Shown: positions 26,743-36,412 of the stretch, in pieces
Layout of the letters: the number at the start of each line of letters is the position of its first letter
Position numbering within the stretch: the first letter of the stretch is position 1
NCBI RefSeq assembly: GCF_004794515.1
Contig: NZ_SSDF01000080.1
Span: forward strand, 62,001-126,000
Direction of reading: 5' to 3'
Length of the DNA: 64,000 nt
Source: Microbacterium sp. A20
GTDB taxonomy: Bacteria > Actinomycetota > Actinomycetes > Actinomycetales > Microbacteriaceae
Program-made: the position numbers and the translations under genes
Notes under the pieces: generated by a model
Told to the model about the DNA's origin: nothing
The model's database searches: none
The model's input: only the letters and a program-made list of their open reading frames with translations

Positions 26743-28666
26743 CGAGGATCAGGAGTGTCGCGCCGAGCACGAGAACGGCAGCACCGCCTGCGGCCCAGGC
26801 CAGCGCCTCGGGCCCCAACCCGGTGGCGGGCAACGCATCGTTCCCTCCGCCGGCCGGCGGAGTGCTCGGGTCCGGCGGGTCCGTGGGGTCCGGCGGCACC
26901 ACGACGACATCCGCGGCGAGCGTGAAGTCCTGCTCGGCGATGACGTCACCGGCGGCGGTGATCACGACCGTGCGCGTCGGCGAGCCGACGACGCTCGTGC
27001 CCGTCGGAGGAACCACCGTGAGGGTGTAGGTGCCGGGCGGCAGCGCGCCCAGCCCGAACGAGCCGTCCGCATCGGACGTGAGCTGCTGCGGGGCGCCGGG
27101 TCCGGTGAGCGTCACCACCACTCCCGCGACGGGGGCACCGTCGTCGTCGCGCACGGTTCCGTCGATGGCGCCGAGGCGCGCCAGCTCGAAGTCCACGTTC
27201 TCCACGTCGACCGCGGCCACCTGTTCGTTCCGCGTGACGGGAGACGTCGCGACGAACCCTGCGGGCGTCGTCATCGTGATCGCGTAGTCACCGGCAGCGA
27301 GGCGGGGGAACGAGTACGCCCCCGATCCATCCGTCACGCGCGTGAGGGTTGCCCCTCCCGGAGCGACCGCAGTGACGGTCACACCGGCCACACCCGTCCC
27401 GTCGAACCGAACCGTGCCTCGCAGGTCGGCGTTCTCGGCGACCACGAAGTCGACGTCCGTGATCGGGACCTCGCTGCCGCCCGGAACCGTCACGGGAGAC
27501 GGCTGGGTGGCGATGGTGTACCCGGGCGGGGTCGTGAGCGAAACCGGATGCGTCCCGACCGCCACCTGGTCGAACAGGTAGCTCCCGTCGGCATCCGTCG
27601 TGGTGGTCTGCCCGTCGATCGTCACGGTCGCCCCGGGGATCGGGGCGCCGGTGGTGTCGGTCACAGTTCCGGAGACCGCGACGGGCACGATGTCGCGCAG
27701 TCCGAAGTCGGCGACGGCGTCCCCGCCGCTCAGGTTCGCGGCGACCGTGGTCGGCCCGGTCGAGATCTTGCCCGCGGGCGGAGTCACGCGCACGGTGTAG
27801 CCGTCAGCGGCGACGAACCCGGGGAAGGAGTACGTTCCGTCCGCAGCGGTCGTCGTGGTTCCTACAACCGTGCCGTTCGCATCGGTCAGCGTGAGCGGGA
27901 TCCCCCCCACCGGGGCGCCGGTGTCGGTGACCGTGCCGGTGACGTCCTGGGCGATCGACGCGAACCAGGTCTGATAGACCGGCAGTCCCGAGCGGCGCGT
28001 GAAGATCAGGCTGAGGGAGCTGATCGGCGTGCTCGGCTCGAACCATGCCGCCGCGCCACTGGTGTCCAGGGCCGCCGCGTTGCCGGTGAGGGTGAGGGTG
28101 GTGGCATCCCAGCTCGGCACGTCATCGGCAGCACCCGTGCACGACGGCTTGCCCACGATCCCCGGGGCGCAGTAATTGAACCGGTCCCGCAGCCCGATCT
28201 CCGTCGCGTCGAGCACGTGTCCGTCGGGGGCGACGGCGTGGATGCGCACCGAGTCCGCGTCGATGTCTCCGACCGCGAAGGCCCATCCCGAGGTCGGGGT
28301 CGGCGTCGCGAAGGAGTAGGTCGTCGTCGAGGGACTCGTGGCGTTGTCGGCCCGGGGGCGCAGGTTCAGGTACGGCTGGTCCCTGCTCGAGCCGTACTTC
28401 GCCCCGATCGCGGTGCCCTCCGACAGCCAGGTCGAGGCACCGCTGATCACTCCCACCTGTCCGCCGCGTGAATCGCTGGTGACCGTCGCGGTGATCGCGG
28501 GCTTCGCCGCCACCTGGACCGACGTCGTGAAGGCTCCGCCCACACCGACGAGCGGCTGCCAGGTCGCCCAGGAGGCGACGGTCGCGGCCGAGGCGGGAAG
28601 GGCGCCGACGAGCACGGCGATGAGGACGATGGTTCCGGCGATGGTCGCTCTGCGAGAGGCACGCAT
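26717..28666 (-). CDS. LPXTG-anchored surface protein with SdrD/CNA-B-like repeats
   Basis: 649 aa. A signal peptide (about 1-27, ending ASA) is followed by an N-terminal domain with one Cys pair (NYCAPG and KPSCTG). Then come at least four beta-sandwich repeats of about 85-90 aa of the SdrD B/CNA-B or carboxypeptidase-regulatory type (GTVTDTGAPVGGIPLTLTD, GTVTDTTGAPIPGATVTIDG, GTVRFDGTGVAGVTVTAV, GTVRDDDGAPVAGVVVTL). A Pro-rich spacer, LPATG, a membrane helix and RRRSARK end the protein, giving covalent wall anchoring by sortase. It resembles pilin/adhesin-like stalk proteins; ligand unknown. Confidence 0.88.
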   Translation of the reverse strand: MRASRRATIAGTIVLIAVLVGALPASAATVASWATWQPLVGVGGAFTTSVQVAAKPAITATVTSDSRGGQVGVISGASTWLSEGTAIGAKYGSSRDQPYLNLRPRADNATSPSTTTYSFATPTPTSGWAFAVGDIDADSVRIHAVAPDGHVLDATEIGLRDRFNYCAPGIVGKPSCTGAADDVPSWDATTLTLTGNAAALDTSGAAAWFEPSTPISSLSLIFTRRSGLPVYQTWFASIAQDVTGTVTDTGAPVGGIPLTLTDANGTVVGTTTTAADGTYSFPGFVAADGYTVRVTPPAGKISTGPTTVAANLSGGDAVADFGLRDIVPVAVSGTVTDTTGAPIPGATVTIDGQTTTTDADGSYLFDQVAVGTHPVSLTTPPGYTIATQPSPVTVPGGSEVPITDVDFVVAENADLRGTVRFDGTGVAGVTVTAVAPGGATLTRVTDGSGAYSFPRLAAGDYAITMTTPAGFVATSPVTRNEQVAAVDVENVDFELARLGAIDGTVRDDDGAPVAGVVVTLTGPGAPQQLTSDADGSFGLGALPPGTYTLTVVPPTGTSVVGSPTRTVVITAAGDVIAEQDFTLAADVVVVPPDPTDPPDPSTPPAGGGNDALPATGLGPEALAWAAGGAAVLVLGATLLILGRRRSARK

Positions 28667-28690
28667 GCGGTCAGAGTACTGGTATACCGA

Positions 28691-28716
28691 TCGACGGGGA
28701 AGTGAATTCCCGTCGA
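28691..28716 (-). terminator. Hairpin between the flavin oxidoreductase and surface-protein genes
   Basis: TCGACGGG (28691-28698) pairs with CCCGTCGA (28709-28716). It follows the oxidoreductase gene on the minus strand and precedes the surface-protein gene, so it may end the former or lie in the leader of the latter. No U-tract. Confidence 0.4.
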
Positions 28717-28745
28717 CAGGCGCCCGGTGACCGCGCGCGCCTCAC

Positions 28746-29801
28746 TCAGACGGCGTCGCCCTGAACGGGTCCCTCCGTGTTGGGCTTCCAGCCGAGCGCC
28801 GGGGCGACGTGCGTCGCGAACGCCTCCAGCACGTGCAGGTTGTACTCCGGGCCGAGCTGGTTCGGGATCGTCAGAAGAAGGGTGTCGGCGGCCATCACGG
28901 CCTCGTCCTGCTTCAGCTGCTCGATGAGCACATCCGGCTCGGCGGCGTACGTCTTGCCGAAGGTCGAGCGAAAGCCATCGATCACACCGATCTGATCGGC
29001 GTTCTCCTCGCTGCGCAGCCCGAAGTACGCCCGGTCCATGTCGGAGACCAGCGGGAAGACGCTGCGGCTCACCGAGATCCGAGGGCGGCCGGTGTGCCCT
29101 GCCGCTTTGTAGGCGGAGCGGAACAGTTCGATCTGCTCGCGCTGCAACTCGTGGAACGGCTGCCCGGTAGCCTCGGTCACGAGGGTCGAGCTCATCATGT
29201 TGAGCCCCTTGCGCCCCGTCTCCTCGGCTGTGGCGCGCGAACCCGAGCCCCACCAGATGTGGTCGCGGAGGGTCGGCGACTGGGGCTCGATCGCGAGGTA
29301 CCGACCGGCACCCACCATGCGCGGGTCGCCGGGAGCGATGCCCTCGCCGTCGATCGCCCGCAGGAACAGGTCGAACTTCTCCCGCGCGAGCACGCTGCCG
29401 CGCTCCGGGTCCTCCTCGTCGACGTAGCCGAACGTCTCGTAACCGCGCAGCGCCGTCTCGGGTGAACCACGGCTCACGCCGAGTGCGATCCTGCCGTCAG
29501 CGATCAGGTCGAGGGCGGCTGCCTCCTCGGCGAACTGGAACGGGTTTTCGTAGCGCATGTCGATCACGCCCGTGCCGACTTCGATGCGCTTCGTGCGCGC
29601 GGCCATGGCCGACAGCAACGGCATCGGCGACGCGGCCTGACGTGCCCAGTGATGCACGCGCACCGAGGCGCCGTTCACGCCGATCTCGTCGGCGCCTTCG
29701 GCGATCTCGATCGTCTGCTTCAACATGTCACCCGCAGTGCGGGTCGCCGATCCGGGAACGTCGGCGTAGTGACCGAAAGAGAGGAATCCGAAAGCCTTCA
29801 T
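28746..29801 (-). CDS. LLM class flavin-dependent oxidoreductase
   Basis: 351 aa luciferase-like monooxygenase of the F420/FMN superfamily. Family features: FLSFGHYADVPG at the N-terminus, VGTGVIDMRYENPFQFAEEA, ALGVSRGSPETALRG and IWWGSGSRATAEETGRKGLN in the middle. The protein fills a single TIM barrel. It would use reduced flavin (FMN or F420) to oxidise or reduce an unknown substrate. ATG start; the next gene upstream (methyltransferase) ends 28 bp before, so the two may be cotranscribed. Confidence 0.87.
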   Translation of the reverse strand: MKAFGFLSFGHYADVPGSATRTAGDMLKQTIEIAEGADEIGVNGASVRVHHWARQAASPMPLLSAMAARTKRIEVGTGVIDMRYENPFQFAEEAAALDLIADGRIALGVSRGSPETALRGYETFGYVDEEDPERGSVLAREKFDLFLRAIDGEGIAPGDPRMVGAGRYLAIEPQSPTLRDHIWWGSGSRATAEETGRKGLNMMSSTLVTEATGQPFHELQREQIELFRSAYKAAGHTGRPRISVSRSVFPLVSDMDRAYFGLRSEENADQIGVIDGFRSTFGKTYAAEPDVLIEQLKQDEAVMAADTLLLTIPNQLGPEYNLHVLEAFATHVAPALGWKPNTEGPVQGDAV

Positions 29802-29829
29802 GATCTATTCCAACGCATGAATCGGAGGA

Positions 29830-31341
29830 CTATTCCCCCGGCAGCAGGATGCCGTCGAGGATGAGGGAGCGGATGCGGGGCTCGAGGTCCGCCCACAGGT
29901 CGGCGAGCGGCACCTCGAACAGGTCCGCCAGCGCGGCCGCGATCTGCACCACGGTGAGTTCGCCGTCGCACGCGCCCACGAAGCCGGCGAGCGCAGGATC
30001 GACCGAGATCGTGCGCCCGAAGCCGCCGCCCTGACGCAGCTCGATCACGCTCGGATCGTCGTCGCCCGGCATCAGGTGCCGCGCCTCGGTGACATCTGCA
30101 GCCACCACCAGCGTCGTCGGCAGCCCGTCGGCGAGCACGTCCTGCGCCGCGAGACCGGTAGCCAAGGCGGCCCCGACGTTCGAGATGTGCTGGGCGATGC
30201 GCTCGGTGCGCCGCAGCGGTTCGCCGGACGTTCCCCGACGCATCAGCACGTAGCCGAAGCCGATCGAGGTCACTCCGCGGGCGGCGAAGTCGTCGAGCCA
30301 CGCGGTCAGCAGCGGCGTGAAAGCGGGGTCGCGCGGCGTGGTGCCGCCATCGCGGATCCACAGCTCCGCATAGCCCAGGGGCGTGAGTTCCTCCCGCTCG
30401 ATCACCCACAGGTCGAGGTCGGCGGGCACCCAGGCCTCGAGGCGAGCGAGCCCGGTGACCGCGGCCTTCGACTCCCAGTTGCCGAGCAGCTGCGCGATGC
30501 CGTTCCGCGTCAGATGGGCGGGGGCGCTGCGCACGAACTGCTCGACCAGCGCATCCCCCACGAGCCCGCCGTCACGGTATTCGTACGCAGGAACCCCCTC
30601 GACGCGCGGGGTGATCACGAACGGAGGATTCGAGACGATCAGGTCGAACGCCTCCCCCGCCACCGGCTCGAACATGCTGCCGTGACGGAACTCGATGTTC
30701 GTCACCCCGTTGAGGCGCGCATTGAGCTCGGCGAACGCGAGCGCCCTCGTCGAGATGTCTGTGGCGACCACGGTGCCCGCCCGTCGCGCGACGAGGAGCG
30801 CCTGGATGCCGCAGCCGGTGCCGAGGTCGAGCGCGCGGTCCACTTCGATCGGGACGACGGTCTCGGCGAGCGTGCGCGACGCTCCGCCGACACCGAGCAC
30901 GTGGTCCGCGGGCAGCGGTCCGTCGAGAGCGACCTCGTCGAGGTCGCTCGCGATCCACCATTCGCCGATCCCGTCGGCATCCACGAACGACTGCGGTCGC
31001 AGCAGGGCCGTCGGTGTCACGGTGTCGGCGTCGGTCTCGGCGAGACCCAGCGCCACGAGTCCGTCCACGCCCAGCTGCGGCAGGGCCTCGACCACGTGCG
31101 TGCGCGGTTGCGGCATCCCCAGCACGAGCAGACGACCGAGCGTCGCGAGCGTGCCGGAGTCCCCGTCGATGGCTCGTAGGATCGGCTCCCGCATCCCGCG
31201 GGCGAGTGCGTCGTCCGCCTCCTCGCCCCACAGGCGCCGCAGCGGCTCGGAGCGGAGGTCCGCGGCGTCGAGATCCGCGGCGAGCGCGGCCGTGCGGAGC
31301 GGGTCGGGGACGGGAGCGGGGGTGTCGGACACGGCCGTCAC
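29830..31341 (-). CDS. Class I SAM-dependent methyltransferase (NPPF type)
   Basis: 503 aa. The catalytic core has the SAM-binding loop DLGTGCGIQ (about 172-180) and the amino-group acceptor motif NPPF (about 238-241). This pattern is shared by glutamine N5- and adenine/guanine N2/N6-methyltransferases such as PrmC and RlmG. A long N-terminal region (about 1-165) and a C-terminal region of about 200 aa flank it, an architecture common in actinobacteria. Substrate unknown; rRNA or a protein are both plausible. GTG start; divergent from the DUF6049 gene across about 97 bp. Confidence 0.85.
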   Translation of the reverse strand: MTAVSDTPAPVPDPLRTAALAADLDAADLRSEPLRRLWGEEADDALARGMREPILRAIDGDSGTLATLGRLLVLGMPQPRTHVVEALPQLGVDGLVALGLAETDADTVTPTALLRPQSFVDADGIGEWWIASDLDEVALDGPLPADHVLGVGGASRTLAETVVPIEVDRALDLGTGCGIQALLVARRAGTVVATDISTRALAFAELNARLNGVTNIEFRHGSMFEPVAGEAFDLIVSNPPFVITPRVEGVPAYEYRDGGLVGDALVEQFVRSAPAHLTRNGIAQLLGNWESKAAVTGLARLEAWVPADLDLWVIEREELTPLGYAELWIRDGGTTPRDPAFTPLLTAWLDDFAARGVTSIGFGYVLMRRGTSGEPLRRTERIAQHISNVGAALATGLAAQDVLADGLPTTLVVAADVTEARHLMPGDDDPSVIELRQGGGFGRTISVDPALAGFVGACDGELTVVQIAAALADLFEVPLADLWADLEPRIRSLILDGILLPGE

Positions 31342-31438
31342 TCTACGCGTCTTCAGGGTTCTCTTTCGTGGAGCCTCCTAGAATCACTAGGTCAGTACTC
31401 ACGAGCAGCCCCGTCCCGGGCGTTCGAGGAAGACCTTC

Positions 31439-33625
31439 ATGACCGCGATCACCCCCGACATCGGCCTCCGTGCGCGCCTGCGACGGCTCGCAGGCAGGAC
31501 GGCTGTTCTCGCGATCGCACTCGGCGGCTGCGCGTTGGTCGCGCCGAGCGTGGCCGTCGCCGCCGATCAGGCGCAGACCGGCGACGAGCCAAGCGTCGAG
31601 CTGCATGTGTCGGCCGGTCTTCGCGGCCTCGTCGCACCGGGATCCTCCACGTCGGCGATCGTCACGGTGCAGAACGGTGCCGACTCGGCGCTCAGCGCGG
31701 GTCAGGTCGAGGTCGAACTCAATCGCACGCCGCTCACCGATGCGGCGGCCGTGTCCACGTGGCTCGACGACGGCGACGCGGCAGGCGATTTCGCCTCCAT
31801 CGGCGCGGATGACACCGACCCGATCGATGGCGATGCGTCGGCGACGACCACCGTCTTCGTGTCCGAGGCCACCCTGGGCGACCTCGCGCCCGGTGTCTAC
31901 CCGCTGCGCGCGGAGCTCAGCGCATCGACCGGTGACCCCGCAGCCGAAGACACCGAGACCGTCGACGCGACCGCGACGAGCGTGCTGGTCGTCGCGGCCC
32001 CCCAGACCTCGCAGGTCGGAGTGCTCGTTCCCCTCACGGCGACGCCGGAAGGCGGCGCCCTGCTGTCGAGTGCTGAGCTCTCGGAGCTCACCGGTCCCGA
32101 CGGAGCCCTGACCGCCCAACTCGACGGCGTCGCCGGGACGACTGCCGTGCTGGCCATCGACCCGTCCATCCCCGCCGCGATCCGGGCGCTCGGCACCGCC
32201 GCCCCGGAGACCGCCCGTGACTGGCTCACACGACTCGACAACCTGCCGAACGCGCGTTTCGCGCTGCAGTTCGGTGATGCGGATGCGACGGCGCAGGCGC
32301 AGGCGGGTCTGCCCGAGCTGCTCCAGCCCCGGGCTCTCGCCCCGTTGCTCGATCCCGCGAACTTCCCGCGCGTGCCGGTCACGGCCACACCGACCGATGC
32401 GACCGATGCGACGCCCGGTCCGACTCCGAGTGTCACGGAGTCCCCGGCACTTCCCAGCGACGACGAGCTCGCCGCGATCGACGGAGCGCTGCCGCACATC
32501 CTGTGGCCGCAGAGCCCGCTCACCTCAGCCGACCTGACCGCCTTCGCCGGCTACGTGGGCGACGACACCACGACGATCGTCTCGTCGGCGACGGTCGGCG
32601 GTCAGAGCACTGCTCATGCAACGGCCGGCGGCAACGACCTCCTGGTCACGGATGCTGCGACGTCCGACGTGTTCTCGCGGGTGGCGGCAGAGCGGAATCC
32701 CGCCGAGCGTCAGCGTCTTCTCGCCGAAGCCGCGGCACTCCTCCAGTTGGCACAGGGCAGCGCGCCCGCGGCTCCTCTGCTCATCGGACTCGACCGGGAC
32801 GAGAACCGCACCTCCGACGCTCTCCGCGACGCGATCACCGCAGCCGATTCGGCCGGGTTCGAGCTCCCGACGCTCCGGGCAACCGCACCCGTCGCGGCGA
32901 CCGTCGCCGGGGAGCCGGATGCCGCGCGAGCCAACGCCGTCACGACGCTCCTCGCGGATGAGTCCCGGCTCACCGCCTTCTCGTCGATCCTCGCCGACCC
33001 GCAGGTGCTGCTCAGCCCCGAGCGTATCCGGATCCTGCGCACGCTCTCCGTCGGAACGTCGGCCGACGCTTTCGCCGAGCGTCTTGCCGATCATCAGGCA
33101 CAGACGACCGCCACTCTGAACGCGGTCAACATCCCTCAGTCCAGCACGATCCAGCTGCTCACGGCGAATGCCGATCTGCCGATCGCGGTGCGCAACGATC
33201 TGCCGTGGCCCGTGACGGTGCAGCTCTTCGTCTCGCCGACGGATCCGCGTCTCGAGGTCAGGTCCCCGGACGAGACGGTCGTGCAGGCTCAGTCCACGAC
33301 CCGCATCAAGGTGCCGGTGTCGGCGCGGGTCGGCAGTGGCGAGGTCGACCTCCGACTCAGTCTCTACAGCCCCACGGGCGTGCAGATCCAGGGGGATCAG
33401 ACGCTCAGGGTCGCGGTGCGTGCGGAGTGGGAGACGATCGGTCTCGTCGTCCTCGGCGGCATCATCGTGCTGCTGATCGCGCTCGGCGTGATCCGCACCG
33501 TGCGTCGCAAGCGCCGTGAGGCGGCCGAGGAATCGGCCGTCGAAGCGCAGATCGAAGCCCTGGAGGAAGAGGAAGCCGTGGAAGCCCGCCCGGATGCCGC
33601 CACGACAGAAGACCCGCGTGAGTAG
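31439..33625 (+). CDS. DUF6049 family exported membrane-anchored protein
   Basis: 728 aa. A signal peptide (about 1-42, ending AVAA) precedes a large extracytoplasmic region rich in Ala/Asp/Thr, with NADLPIAVRNDLPWPVTVQLF near the C-terminus. One membrane helix follows (VVLGGIIVLLIALGVI) and then an Arg-rich and acidic cytoplasmic tail. DUF6049 proteins are conserved immediately before murJ in actinobacteria (for example Rv3909 in Mycobacterium), so a role linked to envelope assembly is likely but not proven. The murJ start overlaps its stop by 8 nt. Confidence 0.85.
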   Translation: MTAITPDIGLRARLRRLAGRTAVLAIALGGCALVAPSVAVAADQAQTGDEPSVELHVSAGLRGLVAPGSSTSAIVTVQNGADSALSAGQVEVELNRTPLTDAAAVSTWLDDGDAAGDFASIGADDTDPIDGDASATTTVFVSEATLGDLAPGVYPLRAELSASTGDPAAEDTETVDATATSVLVVAAPQTSQVGVLVPLTATPEGGALLSSAELSELTGPDGALTAQLDGVAGTTAVLAIDPSIPAAIRALGTAAPETARDWLTRLDNLPNARFALQFGDADATAQAQAGLPELLQPRALAPLLDPANFPRVPVTATPTDATDATPGPTPSVTESPALPSDDELAAIDGALPHILWPQSPLTSADLTAFAGYVGDDTTTIVSSATVGGQSTAHATAGGNDLLVTDAATSDVFSRVAAERNPAERQRLLAEAAALLQLAQGSAPAAPLLIGLDRDENRTSDALRDAITAADSAGFELPTLRATAPVAATVAGEPDAARANAVTTLLADESRLTAFSSILADPQVLLSPERIRILRTLSVGTSADAFAERLADHQAQTTATLNAVNIPQSSTIQLLTANADLPIAVRNDLPWPVTVQLFVSPTDPRLEVRSPDETVVQAQSTTRIKVPVSARVGSGEVDLRLSLYSPTGVQIQGDQTLRVAVRAEWETIGLVVLGGIIVLLIALGVIRTVRRKRREAAEESAVEAQIEALEEEEAVEARPDAATTEDPRE

Positions 33626-35252
33626 CCTCGGCCGCGCCAGCGCCGTCATCGGCGCCGGCACACTCGTCTCGCGCCTCACCGGCCTCCTGCGCAGCATCGT
33701 CCTCGTCGGAGTGATCGGCTCGTACAAGTCCGGTCCCGCCGATGCGTTCACGTACGCCAATCAGCTGCCCAACAGCGTCTTCTCCTTGATCTCCGTCGGC
33801 ATCCTGACGGCGGTCATCGTGCCGCAGATCGTGAAGGCGACGGCGGATGCCGACGGCGGCAACGCCTTCATCTCGAAGCTCTTCACACTGGGAACCGTGG
33901 TCCTGGTCGTCGTCACCGGTATCGCGACGGTGGCCGCACCCTGGTTGGTCCACCTGGTGGCCGGCAACGCGAAGCCCGACATCATCGCTCTCGCCACGGC
34001 CCTCGCGTATTGGTGCCTCCCCCAGATCCTGCTCTACGGCCTCTATGCACTTCTCGGAGAAGCACTGAACGCCCGCCGCATCTTCGGTCCGTTCACCTGG
34101 GCCCCGGTCGTGAATAACGTCGTCTCCATCATCGGATTCCTGATCCTGGGGGCGGTGTTCGCGCCCGTCTCGACCGATGCGGCGTACTGGACACCGGCGA
34201 TGATCAACACTCTCGGCGGAACCGCGACGCTCGGCATCGCCCTCCAGGCCGTGGTGCTGCTCGTGTTCTGGCGTCGGACCGGTCTCGCCCTCAAGCCGGA
34301 CTTCCGGTGGCGGGGCGTAGGGCTCGGGGCTGTGGGGCGCCTGGCGGGGTGGACGTTCCTCATGGCGTTCGCCAGTCTCGCCGCAGGTTTCCTGCAGGGA
34401 TTCATCGTCAGTGAGGCGGCGGGAGCGGGAGCGTCGGCGACCGTCACGGCGAATGCCTGGTTGATCTTCATGCTCCCTTACTCGGTGATCGTGCTGTCGA
34501 TCGGTACGCCTTACTTCACCCAGATCAGCGAGCATGCCGCGGCCGGTCGCGACGGGGAGGTCCGTGAGGACATCGCCCGGAGCATCCGCACGCTCCTCTT
34601 CTTCATCGTCGCCGCCACGGCCGCCGTCGCTGCTGCGGCGGTCCCCGCCTCACGGGTGTTCACGAAGGATGCCGAGGGCGTCACCGCGGAGAGCGCCGCC
34701 CAGTCGGCAGCTGTCGTCCTGCTCTGCTATCTCGTCAGCCTGATCCCGCTCACGATCCTCTTCATCGTCCAGCGCACGTTCTACGCCTACGACGACACTC
34801 GTACTCCGTTCTGGTTCACGATCTTCCAGTGCGTGCTGATCGTGCTCACGGCACTGGCGGCATGGGCGCTCTATGAGGGCGGCGCGATCCCCCTCACGTC
34901 CCTTGCCGCCGCCGTCGCGCTCGGTCAGTCGATCGCGAGCATCCTGCAGACCCTGGTGGCCACCTGGCTGTTGCACCGCAAGATCGGCGGACTGCAGATC
35001 GGTTCATGGATGGCCGCCATCGCCCGCTTCACGGTCGCCGCAGTGCCTGCTGGCCTCGCGGGATGGGGGGTACTCGTGCTCGCTGGCGGCGCCGATGGGT
35101 GGATGGTCGCGAGTCCCGTTCTCGGAGCCATCGGCACCGCGATCATCGGCCTCACGGTCGTGGTCGTCTACGTGGCGATCCTCGCCCTCATGCGGGCCCC
35201 CGAACTGAAGGCGGCAGGCTCCCTCGTCCGTCGTTTCCTTCCCGGTCGCTGA
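33618..35252 (+). CDS. murJ: Lipid II flippase MurJ
   Basis: 544 aa polytopic protein of the MATE/MVF family with about 14 membrane helices. It flips lipid II across the membrane for peptidoglycan synthesis. The N-terminal ASAVIGAGTLVSRLTGLLR is the family signature, and FVIQRTFYAYDDT-like (FIVQRTFYAYDDTRTPF) occurs in the C-terminal half. The GTG at 33618 gives the conserved short N-terminus and overlaps the DUF6049 stop; an ATG at 33594 is an alternative. Unlike the longer mycobacterial version it lacks a pseudokinase domain. Confidence 0.9.
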   Translation: MSSLGRASAVIGAGTLVSRLTGLLRSIVLVGVIGSYKSGPADAFTYANQLPNSVFSLISVGILTAVIVPQIVKATADADGGNAFISKLFTLGTVVLVVVTGIATVAAPWLVHLVAGNAKPDIIALATALAYWCLPQILLYGLYALLGEALNARRIFGPFTWAPVVNNVVSIIGFLILGAVFAPVSTDAAYWTPAMINTLGGTATLGIALQAVVLLVFWRRTGLALKPDFRWRGVGLGAVGRLAGWTFLMAFASLAAGFLQGFIVSEAAGAGASATVTANAWLIFMLPYSVIVLSIGTPYFTQISEHAAAGRDGEVREDIARSIRTLLFFIVAATAAVAAAAVPASRVFTKDAEGVTAESAAQSAAVVLLCYLVSLIPLTILFIVQRTFYAYDDTRTPFWFTIFQCVLIVLTALAAWALYEGGAIPLTSLAAAVALGQSIASILQTLVATWLLHRKIGGLQIGSWMAAIARFTVAAVPAGLAGWGVLVLAGGADGWMVASPVLGAIGTAIIGLTVVVVYVAILALMRAPELKAAGSLVRRFLPGR

Positions 35253-35371
35253 TCCGCGCGCGGAGGCGTCTCCCAGCCCGGTGGCGCACACTGGCGAGGG
35301 AATGCCGCGCGGTTACCATGGGTTGAAGCAGTCGAAGGTCATTCGACCGCAGTTTCTAAGACGGAGAGCAC

Positions 35372-36346
35372 ATGCGTCAGGTCATCATCATCGGCTCCGG
35401 CCCCGCCGGATTCACGGCTGCCATCTACGCGGCCAGGGCGAACCTCAAGCCGCTGCTCATCGCGAGTTCGGTCGAGGTCGGCGGCGAGCTCATGAACACC
35501 ACCGAGGTCGAGAACTACCCGGGCTTCCCCGAGGGCATCCAGGGTCCCGAGCTGATGGCGAAGTTCCAGGAGCAGGCCGAGAAGTTCGGCACCGAGGTCC
35601 TGTACGACGACGTCACCGAGCTCGACCTGGCCGGCCCCGTCAAGAAGGTCACGCTGGGTTCCGGTGCGGTCCACGAGGCCCAGTCGCTGATCTACGCGAC
35701 CGGCTCGGCCTACCGCAAGCTGCAGATCGCCGGCGAGGAGCGCCTCTCCGGTTACGGCGTCTCCTGGTGCGCGACCTGCGACGGGTTCTTCTTCCGCGAG
35801 AAGACGATCGCGGTCGTCGGCGGCGGCGACTCCGCTATGGAAGAGGCCACGTTCCTCACCCGTTTCGCCGAGAAGGTCTACGTGATCCACCGCAAGGACA
35901 CGCTGCGGGCCTCCAAGATCATGCAGGAGCGCGCTTTCGCGAACGAGAAGATCGAGTTCGTGTGGAACAGCGAGGTCGCCGAGGTCCTCGGTGGCGACTC
36001 CGTCTCCGGTGTGCAGCTGCGCAACACGGTCGACGGCACGCTGAGCGACCTGCCCATCGACGGACTCTTCATCGCGATCGGCAACGACCCTCGCACGCAC
36101 CTGGTGCACGACAAGCTCGAGCTGACCGCAGAGGGCACCATCTGGGTCGACGGCCGCTCGTCGAAGACCTCGGTTCCCGGTGTGTTCGCCGCCGGCGACG
36201 TGATCGACCCGACCTACCGCCAGGCCATCACGGCTGCCGGCACCGGAACGATCGCGGCGCTGGATGCAGAGCACTTCCTCGCGGATCTCGAGGATGTCTC
36301 CGTGGAGGTTCCGGCTGCGGAGGCCGCCGAGATCATCGTCGCCTGA
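35372..36346 (+). CDS. trxB: Thioredoxin-disulfide reductase
   Basis: 324 aa NADPH- and FAD-dependent enzyme that reduces thioredoxin. FAD-binding GSGPAGFTAA is at the N-terminus, the redox CATC at about 133-136, the NADPH-binding GGGDSAMEEA follows, and the C-terminal FAD motif is VFAAGDVIDPTYRQ. ATG follows GGAGAG. The thioredoxin gene lies 66 bp downstream, so the two form the usual trxB-trxA unit of actinobacteria near the origin. Confidence 0.96.
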   Translation: MRQVIIIGSGPAGFTAAIYAARANLKPLLIASSVEVGGELMNTTEVENYPGFPEGIQGPELMAKFQEQAEKFGTEVLYDDVTELDLAGPVKKVTLGSGAVHEAQSLIYATGSAYRKLQIAGEERLSGYGVSWCATCDGFFFREKTIAVVGGGDSAMEEATFLTRFAEKVYVIHRKDTLRASKIMQERAFANEKIEFVWNSEVAEVLGGDSVSGVQLRNTVDGTLSDLPIDGLFIAIGNDPRTHLVHDKLELTAEGTIWVDGRSSKTSVPGVFAAGDVIDPTYRQAITAAGTGTIAALDAEHFLADLEDVSVEVPAAEAAEIIVA

Positions 36347-36412
36347 GGCGGCGGGAACACTTTTCCCTCGTCCGCTGTTGTAGCAGGCGAACCCCAATCA
36401 AGGAGAACTCTG

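Noticed and set aside
35340..35371. Small hairpin (GGTCATTCGACC region) upstream of trxB as a riboswitch or attenuator
   Set aside because: Too short and without an anti-terminator or conserved aptamer-like core; ordinary leader.
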